Assembly (NCBI GenBank): GCA_951799405.1
Contig: OX637359.1
Location: 2,724,201 to 2,788,200, forward strand
Length of the DNA: 64,000 bases
From: Agapetus fuscipes
Taxonomy: Eukaryota; Arthropoda; Insecta; Trichoptera; Glossosomatidae
Direction of reading: 5' to 3'
Within the stretch, counting starts at the first letter, position 1. Each line of letters starts with the position of its first letter. The position numbers and the translations under genes were made by a program. The notes below the pieces were generated by a model. That model made no database searches, was not told where the DNA came from, and worked only from the letters and a program-made list of their open reading frames with translations. Positions 10,728-20,420 of the stretch are shown in pieces.

Positions 10728-10925
10728 GGATGATTTATTTGATGAGAGCTGTGTTTGCGTTAATCACACCTCAAGAGCCCTCTGCGAGCTTGGACGTCGC
10801 TATGGAAAGTGACCATTCTGAAGTAAGAACCAGTTGCTGTAGGGCTGAATGGATCTTTGGTGACCGGTCTTTTGTAAAGTTATATGAATTTTTCAACGCA
10901 GCGAATAGCATATTTGAAAATAGGG
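10728..10925 (-). mobile_element. SINE-A body, head-truncated
   Basis: Begins GGATGATTTATTTG, the SINE-A 3' end on the minus strand, and stops inside the body near GCATATTTGAAAATA. Confidence 0.75.
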
Positions 10926-11030
10926 GGTACACTCATGATAAACTTTTCACTTACAGGATTTTCAAACTTCTTTAGGGTTGCTGGAGTGAAGTTTTCTGGG
11001 ATCTGTTGCCGTGGTCTGTGGGAGCTGGAG

Positions 11031-11078
11031 CTTCCCGACGTTTCGCCCATTTCTACGATGGGCTTCTTCAGCGTGAAG
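11031..11078 (-). ncRNA. Hammerhead-ribozyme-like core, left arm
   Basis: Minus strand: CTTCACG, core CTGAAGA, extra A, stem II GCCCAT/ATGGGC, GAAA, palindromic ACGT, triplet GTC, then GGGAAG pairing in part with CTTC. Confidence 0.5.
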
Positions 11079-11248
11079 TATGATGATGATGAAGATCTTG
11101 ATGAGAACTGTGAAGTCAGTGTGTGTGCAATGAGAGTTTATATGTCTACCATCTTGCTTCTACAGCTTTTACAGATGGTAGACATATAAACCCTCATTGC
11201 ACACACACTGACATCACAGTTATCATCAAGATCTTCATCATCATCATA

Positions 11249-11296
11249 CTTCACGCTGAAGAAGCCCATCGTAGAAATGGGCGAAACGTCCGGAAG
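11249..11296 (+). ncRNA. Hammerhead-ribozyme-like core, right arm
   Basis: CTTCACG, core CTGAAGA, extra A, stem II GCCCAT/ATGGGC, GAAA, ACGT, triplet GTC, then CGGAAG. Stem I forms CG plus GAAG/CTTC around one bulged A. Confidence 0.55.
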
Positions 11297-11348
11297 CTCC
11301 AGCTCCCTCAGACCACGGCAACAGATCCCGGAAAACTTCACTCCAGCA

Positions 11349-12027
11349 TCATCAGCCGACCGTGTAAGCCTAAAGCTCTTATTCTTTAGTGTTTTCTCTC
11401 GTAGAAAGAAGAAAAAAAGAAAGAAGAAAAAAAATTATCCGATAAACCCTCGTTAGCTGAACCTGTCACTTATTCATTTTTACCTTTAAGCTATCAACAT
11501 AAATGTTGAATGAAGAAATGAACTAATACTGGTAAGTATTTTAAATAAAAAATATCATAGCCTTATAAATTAAAATCCATGCTCGATAAACACATTGAAA
11601 ACTCGTCATAATGAATAACTGTTTATCAATTTGATTATGTATCTATGCCTGCCGAGTGATGTAAGGCAGTGGAGCAAGGAAATTGATACTTGCACACGCT
11701 AAAATGATACTTGAGCGTGTGTGTGCGCAGTGGTCCGGTTAGAAGCGGGACACATCCCGGACCTGGTGTGACCGCAAGCGGAAAGGATGCCGCCGATCTG
11801 CATGTCGTATAGGCGGCTCTGCCCACATAATCACGCGATACAAGCGCCGGCCATTTGCAAGGGGCCGGCCGAAGCCGCCAATTGTTTCAAGCTTTATGTC
11901 TGGAACACAAGAAAGAAAGAAAGACGGCAAGTCGGCTACATAACGTCAAATTGACGTTTGTAAAAAGAATTTGCACGAATATGAGAGAACAAAGAAACGC
12001 AATAGAAAAAATATGAAGACAGCTACG
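11349..12027. other. Unassigned, with a GC-rich block
   Basis: 11640-11890 is clearly more GC-rich than its surroundings (CGGGACACATCCCGG, GGGGCCGGCCGAAG) and is followed by a GAAAGAAAGAAAG tail at 11911-11923, as for the 3' end of a retroelement. No family recognised. The block near 11465 repeats the element noted at 1187. Confidence 0.4.
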
Positions 12028-12498
12028 TCTATAATCTATAACATATCGACTGCTCCAAGGAAGAAAGAAGTAGGTACCTCCGAAATTGAGGTTTTTGACT
12101 TATTTCCATTTCTGAAGGTAACAAATCATTATCTTCATTCCAAGATGACAGCCGTGTCTCTATCTCTTTTAAATTCGTTAAGAAATGGATGTAAAAAATA
12201 GTTTAGGCATTGTTTTCCATGGCATGAATAACATTCAATTGACTCTCCTGCAAAACTGTATTTTTTGACTTAGTGCTGTCTTCCTTGGAGCAGTCGATAT
12301 AATCTAACTTGCCAAGTGATATATTTTTATTATGATACATTTAAAGGGCATGTTAAATGCATGTTCACAAGCAGACACGTGTAAGTAATGCTGTATATTT
12401 GCTTACAAAATAAAATCAAAACCTCAAATGAACATAAACCCTGAAACTTTTGCCGACCTTCCCTGCAACAGGGGTGGCATTTGTAAATGAACCTTTTT
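12028..12498 (-). mobile_element. LINE-C copy split by a small inverted-repeat element
   Basis: The tail TCTATAATCTATAAC is separated from the LINE-C body (AATCTAACTTGCC onward) by a segment at about 12046-12302. That segment's ends, ATATCGACTGCTCCAAGG and CCTTGGAGCAGTCGATAT, are inverted. The 5' part of the LINE-C block is lost at 12498. Confidence 0.65.
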
Positions 12499-12502
12499 TC
12501 CG

Positions 12503-12981
12503 CAGTACGCAGTGGCATACATTTATCCACCTTGATGTATGGAAGCGAGGCCTGGACGGTGAATGAAAGTGAAATTAGTAAAGTCCATACTGTTGAATTG
12601 GACTTTCTAAGAAGTATGATTGGGAAAAGACGGAGTGACAGGGTGAGGAATGATTTTGTAAGAAAAGAATGTTGTGCAAAAGAAAGTGTGAAAGTGAAGA
12701 TTAAAAGAAGTTTGTTAAGATGGTTTGGGCATAATATGGAGAGAATGAATGAGGAAAGACTGACGAAGAAAGTATATGTTGGTAGAATAGATGGATGTCG
12801 TGGTAGAGGAACACCGAGAAAGGTATGGATGGACCAAATATCCGAAATTGCGAATGAATGGAATATCCAGAGTCATAATAAAAGAAGAGCTTGTATGAAG
12901 AAGGTTATGACTCTGGAGGAAATGAAAGAAGTATGCAAGGATAGAAAGAAATGGCGGTTGATCTGTGATGTTGGCGGCTAG
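12503..12981 (+). pseudogene. LINE-C polyprotein, C-terminal ORF fragment
   Basis: Open frame for the C-terminus of a LINE polyprotein: LMYGSEAWTVNE, FLRSMIGKRR, LLRWFGHNMERMN, GRGTPRKVWMDQ, then KEVCKDRKKWRLIC before the stop. RT motifs are missing. The 3' UTR leads into the LINE-C 3' block at 13082, which shows that block to be the 3' end of this LINE. Confidence 0.85.
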
Positions 12982-13130
12982 GGTTTGTTAAAGTGAAATT
13001 GGTTTTATGATTTAGTTTTTTATGTCCATGTATATATTGTTATTTTTATTCTTTGATTAAAAAAAAATGTAATTTGTCATGTATGTTCCTTGACTTATAG
13101 GTTGTTATGCGGCTGACCACCCATAATATA

Positions 13131-13484
13131 TGGTCCAAATTTAATATGACCAAATTAATTAAAACAATATACCTACCAAGAATAATAATCTTTTTGTCTT
13201 TGGTACATTTTGTTGGGTTGGTATTGCATTTCTGACAGACGCCTCAGGCGTGTAAAACCCAACATCCGTCTCTTTTCTCTTCGAGCGTCGCACTGGTAAC
13301 TTGTCTTAACCTGTTCACCTAATTTAATCACGTAATCCTTTGTAAAAACCCCTTGTAATCTTTATGGAATAAAGGACCATTAAATTGTTTAACTAACTAC
13401 ATCTTTCAAGTCATCTCCACACCCCACATCACCTCAAAATTAAAGTCCAAATCGAAAATACAGTCCACGAGCAAAACCCGACCA
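13131..13484 (+). repeat. BEL/Pao 5' LTR, plus copy
   Basis: 354 bp, starts TGGTCCAAAT, ends AAAACCCGACCA. Contains AATAAA at 13368-13373, a likely poly(A) signal. I find no base difference from the 3' LTR. Confidence 0.93.
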
Positions 13485-13488
13485 TTTT

Positions 13489-13506
13489 TGGTCACTTCGA
13501 GCAGGA
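13489..13506 (+). promoter_or_regulatory. Primer binding site, altered
   Basis: TGGTCACTTCGAGCAGG lies 4 nt after the LTR. The other BEL copy has TGGTCCTTCGAGCCGGA, complementary to a tRNA-Tyr 3' end; this one differs by an inserted A and a C-to-A change. Confidence 0.65.
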
Positions 13507-13669
13507 TGAGCGACCTTGTTGCTCCATACCAGCGGATTATTCAGTGAACTAGCATCTGGAGTCATCTGCGTCCACCGAGGACCCTTTTGTGCTCACAAAA
13601 AGCAGACTTTTACGCAGCGCGACGGAGAGGAGAGCACGTGGCCCCATACAGCGGGCGCACATTCATCAG

Positions 13670-14370
13670 CGGGCCGGGCAGAGGGAACCACTCCTTCTGA
13701 CGAATGCGGAGCGCTGCTTTGTACAAGCAAGCGCCCCCACATCAGTTTGTGAAGCAAACTGAGCCCCACATCGACTGCGCAAGGGCCGCATGGCCTAGTG
13801 CGAGAGTCATCCTTCATCATCGGGCCGGGCAGAGGGAGCTTCTCCTTCTGACGAATGCGGAGCGCTGCTTTGTGCAAGCAGGCGCCCCCACATCAGCTGA
13901 TTGCCATCAGTTGAGCCCCACATCGACTGCGCAAGGGCCGCATGGCCTAGTGCGAGAGTCATCCTTCATCATCGGGCCGGGCAGAGGGAGCTTCTCCTTC
14001 TGACGAATGCGGAGCGCTGCTTTGTGCAAGCAGGCGCCCCCACATCAGCTGATTGCCATCAGCTGAGCCCACATCGACTGCGCAAGGGCCGCATGGCCTA
14101 GTGCGAGAGTCATCCTTCATCATCGGGCCGGGCAGAGGGAGCTTCTCCTTCTGACGAATGCGGAGCGCTGCTTTGTGCAAGCAGGCGCCCCCACATCAGC
14201 TGATTGCCATCAGCTGAGCCCCACATCGACTGCGCAAGGGCCGCATGGCCTAGTGCGAGAGTCATCCATCATCATCCACGAGCAGGAGGAGCGTCTCCTT
14301 CTGACCAGCGGAGCGCTGCTTGGTGCAGGCAAGCGCCCCCATATCAGCTGACCAAAGCTGAGATCATCAC
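13670..14370 (+). repeat. 151-152-bp tandem repeats in BEL 5' UTR
   Basis: Four units start at 13670, 13821, 13973 and 14124, followed by a diverged fifth near 14274. Each contains CGGGCCGGGCAGAGGGA, GCGGAGCGCTGCTTTG, GGCGCCCCCACATCAG and GCAAGGGCCGCATGGCC. Much more GC-rich than the coding part. Short frames within it are repeat artefacts. Confidence 0.9.
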
Positions 14371-14493
14371 ACGCACGGGCCGCACGAGCTGCCAGACCCA
14401 GTACGAGTCACGGGATCACCGAGGATTCCTTCACACAGGCAGGCCAGTGTTATTTATCTATTTATTTGTGATTAGTGTATATTGTGTTTCAAA

Positions 14494-14724
14494 ATGACGA
14501 CTAGACTGTCAAATTGGACGAGGACATTGTCAGCTAGATTAGCTACCTATGAACAATATATTTTAAAGGAAAATTTAGAAATCTCACTAGTAAAATCAAA
14601 ACTATGTCAAATCAGAGAAATAATAACAAAATTTAATGAATTGTATAACCATAATGTAGATGCTTTGGCCAATGATGAGGACCTCCACATAGAACAATGC
14701 TACACCAGGAAGAGGTCCTGGTGA
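14494..14724 (+). pseudogene. BEL/Pao gag N-terminus, cut off by a 2-nt insertion
   Basis: Starts at ATGACG with the same N-terminus as the minus copy. At about 14686 this copy has two extra nucleotides (GACCTCCACATAG against GACCTACATAG), shifting the frame to a stop at 14724. The remainder of gag-pol reopens in the frame starting at 14697, so the single polyprotein is broken. Confidence 0.88.
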
Positions 14725-17700
14725 ATTTAATAGCAAAGTATGAAGGGTTCTTAGAGCAATCTGAGGCCAATAGCCTAAAAATTAATCATATAGTTAATAA
14801 TGAATTCTGTAACCCCATGAACTTACCTAAATTGTCAATTCCGATCTTTGATGGAAAATATGACAACTGGGTAACATTTAGAGATTTATTTTTGGCCTTA
14901 ATAGACAATAATGCAAACATTTCAAATATAGAGAAATTCATGTATCTGAAAAATTCGTTATCTCCTCAAGTACAGTCAATCTTAGAGCAATTAGAAGTAT
15001 CAGGGAAAAACTACCCCCTGGCATATAGTATTTTGGAAGCCAGATACAACAACAAGGAGATCTTAATAAAAACGCATCTAGATAACATACACAGTATTAA
15101 ATTTAATGTGAGAAGATTCAATGAGATTCACAATTTCACCAACACTATTAGTAGTAATTTAAATGCACTGAACAGCTTGGGGGTTGACACTTCGAACTGG
15201 GATGAATTACTCATCTACCAGTTTCTGAAGCAATTAGACCCACCAAGCATTAGCGATTGGAAGTCCCACAAGGACTACAAATCGGTTAATGATTTTTTGG
15301 CATTTCTAAAAAAAAAGGCATCTCATTTAGAAATGTATAATCAATACACTCTCGAGCCAACGAATAGCAAACCTGCAACCAAGAAAGCGTTGCTTACAAT
15401 AGAAGGTGTCAAGTGTCCGATCTGTAAAGGACCACATTACATTCACACATGCAGTCAATTCATACAGTTAAATGTTTCGCAAAGGCGGGATTCCGCAAAA
15501 AGTAATAGATTATGCTTCAATTGTCTTCGCATTGGGCACCAAGCATACAAATGCCGTAGCTCAAGCAAATGCAAAAAATGTCAAAGCAATCACCATACAT
15601 TGTTACATACTATAGACCATAAGATTGCCTTGGCAGCATTTAGTAATTCCAATAATGTTCAAGCTATGTTAACAACTGTAAGCGTACACTTGTACGACTC
15701 AGACGGGTCGTCAAGAGCTGTACGAGCCGTTTTAGATAATGGGTCGCAGGCAAACTTCCTAACAAGGGAACTAGCTGACTCATTGAAGCTTCCTAAATCT
15801 ACGTTAAAAATGCCTATTGAAGGTATTCAACAACAAACAAGTTATTCATCTGAAGCCGTTACGGCTACAATAGCTTCTCGATTATCTGGTTTTAAAACTG
15901 AATGTTCATTCCTTGTTGTAGAAACCATAACTACAAATCTTCCCCAAACCAGTTTCAGGTGTGAGGCGCCCGTACCACTGCGCGACCTGGCAGACCCACA
16001 GTTTGCCAAGGCTGGCGCAGTCTCCATGCTGCTCGGCGCAGACGTCTTTTGGAGAATCCTGCGCTGCAGCCGGACGTCGCTGTCAAGGGGAGGGCTCCGG
16101 TTCTATCCCTCACACTTGGGATGGTTGGCGACCGGTTTGGCACCAATGCAAGCTACCTTCGTATCATCGATGCTGACTGCGGCGTCTGGAGGATCCCGAA
16201 GGACGTCTGGGTCCAGCAGAGGAGCGTCAACCGGTCTTCACGGACTGGTAGAAGCTTTTTGGAAGTGTGAAACCATCGAGAATACTAAACATCAATCTTT
16301 AGAAGAAAAGGCTATGGAAGATCTATTCGTCCAAACCACAACCCGATCACCGCAGGGGAGATTCCAGACACGCATAGGTCTGAAGTCGGACCCTGGGGTA
16401 TTAGGCGATTCATTAGCGCGAGCATCAAAATGTCTGATCTCGCTAGAATCCAAACTCAACCGCAATCCTCAGCTCAAGGCGCGGTATGATGACTTTTTAT
16501 CCGAATATTTAGCTTTAGGACACATGAGTCTTGTGCCCCCACATAACACTCAAATTGCTTATTATTTTCCGCATCACGCGGTAATAAAAGAACATTCCAC
16601 GACTACAAAACTGAGAGTAGTATTCAATGGGAGCGCCAGAACTACCTCTGGGCTTTCGTTGAATGACATTTTAATGATAGGACCTACTGTGCAACAAGAT
16701 CTATTTGACATTTTGTTACGTTTCAGAACGCCCAGGTGGGTGATGACAGCTGACGTGGAGAAAATGTATCGACAAATAGATATTCAGCCACAGGACAGAC
16801 CTCTTCAAAGAATCCTATGGAGAGACAGTGTGACTCACTTGCCTTGCCAGTATCAGTTAAACACGGTTACATACGGAACCGCTTCAGCCCCCTTCCTAGC
16901 TACGAGATGCATCATGCAACTCGCTCAAACAAATAGGGACAAGTACCCTGAAGCTTGTCAAGTTATCGAGTCAGACATGTACATGGACGACTTGATAACT
17001 GGACACGACGATATTAATCAGCTCAATTTGATTAAAACCCAAATTACTGAAATATTTAATAGTGCATGTATGTCATTAAGAAAGTGGACAACCAATAGTT
17101 CCCTACAATTGCAAGAAAGTGTTTCATCTGTAAATTTTGCAAACCATGACACTTATAAAACTTTAGGATTAACGTGGCAACCTAGTACTGACACGTTGAT
17201 ATTCAATTTACACATTGAATGTAACGAAGCAAATTTAACCAAGCGATCAATTTTATCTGCGATAGCCAGAACGTTTGACCCTTTAGGGTTGCTCTCTCCC
17301 ATTACTATAATTTCCAAACTCTTTATGCAACGGCTGTGGCAAGAAAGCAGTAAATGGGATGATGAGTTATCTACTCCAACAAAAACTGAATGGTGTAATT
17401 TTGTGCATCAGTTCAACCTAGCAGCCTCCATACATGTAGCACGGCATGTATGTGGAACCGATCATAAATCCTCCGTAGAACTACATGGCTTTGCGGATGC
17501 CTCTACACGAGCATTCGGAGCATGTATCTATTTAGTTACTCGCAACGAGTTGACTTCCGAAGTTAACTCTCAACTTTTTTGTGCCAAGTCAAAGGTAGCA
17601 CCTTTGCAACAAATCTCCTTACCCCGGTTAGAATTGAACGCAGCTTTATTATTATCTAAATTATTTAAACGCGTTAGTGAGACGAGTAACCTGGTGATAA

Positions 17701-17825
17701 CAAGGTCCACATTGTGGACAGATTCTAGCATAACACTTGCCTGGATTGCCAGTCAAACTTTTAGATGGACCCCATCACGGTGGTCTATGGGAAACTACTG
17801 TAAAAAGCGCAAAGCATTTATTTAA
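14697..17825 (+). CDS. BEL/Pao Gag-protease-RT-RNase H, frameshift-separated
   Basis: 1042 codons from an internal ATG. Shows three Cys/His knuckles (first CPICKGPHYIHTC), the aspartic protease signature LDNGSQ, the RT TADVEKMY strand and YMDD box, and RNase H FADAS, LPRLELNA and LWTDSS. After LAWIAS the frame enters sequence beyond a deletion and ends about 20 codons later, before any integrase zinc finger. Without its N-terminus this copy probably makes no normal Gag. Confidence 0.9.
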   Translation: MLHQEEVLVNLIAKYEGFLEQSEANSLKINHIVNNEFCNPMNLPKLSIPIFDGKYDNWVTFRDLFLALIDNNANISNIEKFMYLKNSLSPQVQSILEQLEVSGKNYPLAYSILEARYNNKEILIKTHLDNIHSIKFNVRRFNEIHNFTNTISSNLNALNSLGVDTSNWDELLIYQFLKQLDPPSISDWKSHKDYKSVNDFLAFLKKKASHLEMYNQYTLEPTNSKPATKKALLTIEGVKCPICKGPHYIHTCSQFIQLNVSQRRDSAKSNRLCFNCLRIGHQAYKCRSSSKCKKCQSNHHTLLHTIDHKIALAAFSNSNNVQAMLTTVSVHLYDSDGSSRAVRAVLDNGSQANFLTRELADSLKLPKSTLKMPIEGIQQQTSYSSEAVTATIASRLSGFKTECSFLVVETITTNLPQTSFRCEAPVPLRDLADPQFAKAGAVSMLLGADVFWRILRCSRTSLSRGGLRFYPSHLGWLATGLAPMQATFVSSMLTAASGGSRRTSGSSRGASTGLHGLVEAFWKCETIENTKHQSLEEKAMEDLFVQTTTRSPQGRFQTRIGLKSDPGVLGDSLARASKCLISLESKLNRNPQLKARYDDFLSEYLALGHMSLVPPHNTQIAYYFPHHAVIKEHSTTTKLRVVFNGSARTTSGLSLNDILMIGPTVQQDLFDILLRFRTPRWVMTADVEKMYRQIDIQPQDRPLQRILWRDSVTHLPCQYQLNTVTYGTASAPFLATRCIMQLAQTNRDKYPEACQVIESDMYMDDLITGHDDINQLNLIKTQITEIFNSACMSLRKWTTNSSLQLQESVSSVNFANHDTYKTLGLTWQPSTDTLIFNLHIECNEANLTKRSILSAIARTFDPLGLLSPITIISKLFMQRLWQESSKWDDELSTPTKTEWCNFVHQFNLAASIHVARHVCGTDHKSSVELHGFADASTRAFGACIYLVTRNELTSEVNSQLFCAKSKVAPLQQISLPRLELNAALLLSKLFKRVSETSNLVITRSTLWTDSSITLAWIASQTFRWTPSRWSMGNYCKKRKAFI

Positions 17826-18330
17826 AAAGTTAGTGGGCAATCATACCCTCACTTTTGAAGAATGTTCTACTTTATTAATCCAAGTCGAAGCTTGTCTGAA
17901 TTCAAGGCCGTTGACACCCTTATCAGACGATCCTAATGACTTGTTACCATTGACTCCGGGTCATTTCCTTATCGGAGGACCACTGGTCGCTCTTCCCGAA
18001 CCAGATCTGAATCATATTCCAATCCATGCAGTTAATCGGTATCAACTGTTAAGTCGACTATTCCAGACCTTCTGGAAGCGTTGGACTAATGAATATCTCA
18101 ATTCTTTGCAACCTCGCAAGAAATGGACTCAGTTAACGACATCTACACTACAAATTAATGATTTAGTTGTGCTTAGGGAGGATAATCAACCGCCCTTGAG
18201 ATGGAGATTGGGAAGAGTAACAGAATTACATCCTGGTACGGATGGTATTCTGAGAGTAGTATCCATAAAAACTGACTCTGGTATTAAAAAGAGACCAATT
18301 CAAAAATTAAGTAAATTACCTATTTGGTAA
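17735..18330 (+). pseudogene. BEL/Pao integrase C-terminal remnant
   Basis: An open frame in a different phase from RT/RNase H resumes at the DGPHHGGLWE motif, which holds the last catalytic glutamate of BEL integrases. It continues through LNSRPLTP, LTPGHFLIGGPL and the C-terminal DLVVLREDN and WRLGRV blocks to the stop at 18330. The zinc-binding domain and the two catalytic aspartates are deleted. No ATG serves it. Confidence 0.88.
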
Positions 18331-18960
18331 TTCCTAGCAGGATAAATGATTATGTACTTACCGATAATTATTTGTCTTATGTTAGCTGTAACTTCACTTT
18401 ATGTTTTATGTTACTATGCAAGAACTGATCACATTAAATTATGTATTTAATTAATTAAAAGGCTGAGTAATTATAAGTACACTTTATTGAATCCATGTAA
18501 ATTTGTATGTAAATGCTTACCTACAAGGGTAACTTACCATATCAACTAAATTGAAGTATCATCTGTTGCTAACACAATTGACTACCATACATACAACAAG
18601 TAAGATTAATACTTAACTTTCAACTTCTTCAAGGTGTATAAGTCAAATAAATTATTTTCAAAGTCAGAATTCTATTTAAGTTTGTATGCACCTTACCATT
18701 GTTTTATATAATCAATGATTCTTAGATCTAAGTGTTGATTTCTACAGACAAGTACCATAGTTATTGAAAAACAAAAAAGAATTATAAATTAGAGTCAATC
18801 ACTGTTAACCAGTATATTATGACAACCTCAAAAATACAGTCCACGATGTAACATTATGTAAACGAGCTATTATACATCATTGTGGAGATGACCTCTCTAG
18901 TAATATTGCCAAATATTCACCGTTATAACACGGTATTTGCCAATCTGAGGCCCGCCAGTA
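18331..18960 (+). other. BEL/Pao 3' untranslated region
   Basis: AT-rich and non-coding. Near 18827-18848 a short stretch (CCTCAAAAATACAGTCCACG) echoes the end of the LTR, perhaps from old recombination. Confidence 0.7.
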
Positions 18961-19314
18961 TGGTCCAAATTTAATATGACCAAATTAATTAAAACAATAT
19001 ACCTACCAAGAATAATAATCTTTTTGTCTTTGGTACATTTTGTTGGGTTGGTATTGCATTTCTGACAGACGCCTCAGGCGTGTAAAACCCAACATCCGTC
19101 TCTTTTCTCTTCGAGCGTCGCACTGGTAACTTGTCTTAACCTGTTCACCTAATTTAATCACGTAATCCTTTGTAAAAACCCCTTGTAATCTTTATGGAAT
19201 AAAGGACCATTAAATTGTTTAACTAACTACATCTTTCAAGTCATCTCCACACCCCACATCACCTCAAAATTAAAGTCCAAATCGAAAATACAGTCCACGA
19301 GCAAAACCCGACCA
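18961..19314 (+). repeat. BEL/Pao 3' LTR, plus copy
   Basis: 354 bp, identical by eye to 13131-13484; followed by the duplication ATATA. Confidence 0.93.
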
Positions 19315-19435
19315 ATATAAAAAATTGGTTCACTTTGCCAATGTCACCCCTGTTTCAGGGAAGGACGGCAAGAGTTGCAAGGCTTATGTTCATTTGAGAT
19401 TGGGTTTTTATATTGTAGGTCCACATGCGGCATGT

Positions 19436-19682
19436 CGCACGCTTAATAATAAAGAGAAATAACTCGAAAATTGGGAAAATCGAGATTTTGTTATAAAACG
19501 CAAGAACAATGCGAGAAGAATGTGTAAAATGCGACAGCCGTTCAATTTGGACGAATATAACCGAGATAAAACATCGGCCGCCTTTTTCATCCCATACAAG
19601 TTGTACTGGTTGTCTGAACTTCAAACGTGATTTCCCAACATAGTTGTTTTTTGAGTTATTGCTCTTTATTATTAAACGTGCG
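19436..19682 (+). mobile_element. MITE-G copy 1
   Basis: 247 bp with inverted ends CGCACGCTTAATAATAAAGA and its inverse, and 4-bp duplication ATGT (19432-19435, 19683-19686). Carries the ORF remnant KRKNNARR ... RQPFNLDEY ... YKLYWLSELQT found in all copies; a stop cuts its beginning. Confidence 0.88.
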
Positions 19683-19803
19683 ATGTGTTAGCGCGAAATT
19701 ATACATACCTGCTTGTGGGAATGCATTTAGTATAAATCTTAAATGATTTATATCTTTGCAGCTTAGATTAGATATTAGATTAGATTCCAGTATGGATGGT
19801 CGG

Positions 19804-20126
19804 TCCGGTCGATAGCTCAGTTGGTAGAGTGCTTGCATTCCATGCCGTGAGCTCGGGTTCGAATCCCGCCGAGGCGAGGGTGTCAGAAATGATTTCCCGT
19901 TTCGGTGTTTATTTCAAACCCCATAATAAAAATACCGGCAAGGTTTACTCAGCCTTCACAAGAAATGAGTACCAGCCCTCTCGGGAGCTGGGAAACCCCC
20001 ACTTCATCTGAAGTGGTTGGCGTAAGGCCGGCCCCCTTACCTGTAAAAATAAATAGGTTCAACTCGCCACATGCGACCCCCTCGGGGATAACGCGGCAAG
20101 AAGTTACACTATATGTGTAGCTTAGT
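19804..20126 (+). mobile_element. SINE-B, full length
   Basis: tRNA-like head GATAGCTCAGTTGGTAGAG ... GGGTTCGAATCCC, then the full body (GTTTACTCAGCCTTCACAAG, CGGGAGCTGGGAAACCCCC, TTACACTATATGTGTAGC). Confidence 0.88.
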
Positions 20127-20420
20127 TGAAAAAGTTGTTGAAAAAATGGTCTGCCTCATACCAACCTTACAAGGAATTAAATTTTTGGTTAAAAAAAATG
20201 AGGCGTTATGTTGTGAATATGGGTTATTAATAAATGAATATTTCTACATATATTTAATCAAATCTTGGAACGGATTTTTGATAATCTCCATACTTAAAAG
20301 TGACGATATTTTTACATTTTAATAAATGGTAAAGGTGGTAATGTACGATATTTTCCAAAAATGAGATAAACATATGGAGACACAGGAAATCAGTGCCTCA
20401 TAATTTCCACCCGTTAATCG
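20127..20420. other. AT-rich unassigned DNA
   Basis: Nothing recognised. Confidence 0.45.

Larger units (their letters stand above)
10979..11348. mobile_element. 370-bp palindrome with a hammerhead-like core in each arm
   Basis: Arms of about 180 bp (10979-11160 and 11168-11348) are close inverse copies meeting at a short spacer. Each arm holds one hammerhead-like motif on opposite strands. Paired inverted ends suggest a Penelope-like terminal repeat arrangement (inference). Confidence 0.75.
13131..19314 (+). mobile_element. BEL/Pao LTR retrotransposon, plus copy
   Basis: 6184 bp bounded by identical 354-bp LTRs starting TGGTCC and ending GACCA, with a 5-bp target duplication ATATA (13126-13130, 19315-19319). 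Internal order: tRNA primer site, tandem-repeat 5' UTR, gag with zinc knuckles, protease, reverse transcriptase, RNase H, a deletion, integrase remnant, 630-bp 3' UTR. LTR identity implies recent insertion. No clear polypurine tract is seen before the 3' LTR. Confidence 0.95.
12982..19787 (+). mobile_element. LINE-C 3' UTR split by BEL/Pao and MITE-G
   Basis: The 3' UTR (12982-13130) resumes at 19315-19435 and 19683-19787, ending in a TTAGATTAGATT tail. The two inserts are the BEL element (13131-19314) and MITE-G (19436-19682). The uninterrupted paralogue at 56693-56955 gives the empty-site sequence for both. Confidence 0.85.

Noticed and set aside
13516..14180. Frames of 66-99 codons in the BEL 5' UTR
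   Set aside because: Produced by the 151-152-bp tandem repeat, repeated on both strands, with no domain.
15842..16270. Small frames on both strands inside pol (and the mirror set at 28872-29300)
   Set aside because: Shadows of the GC-rich patch in the BEL polyprotein.
19804..19876. tRNA gene (GATAGCTCAGTTGGTAGAG ... GGTTCGAATCCC)
   Set aside because: Shared head of SINE-B copies with a constant ~250-bp body and imperfect stems.
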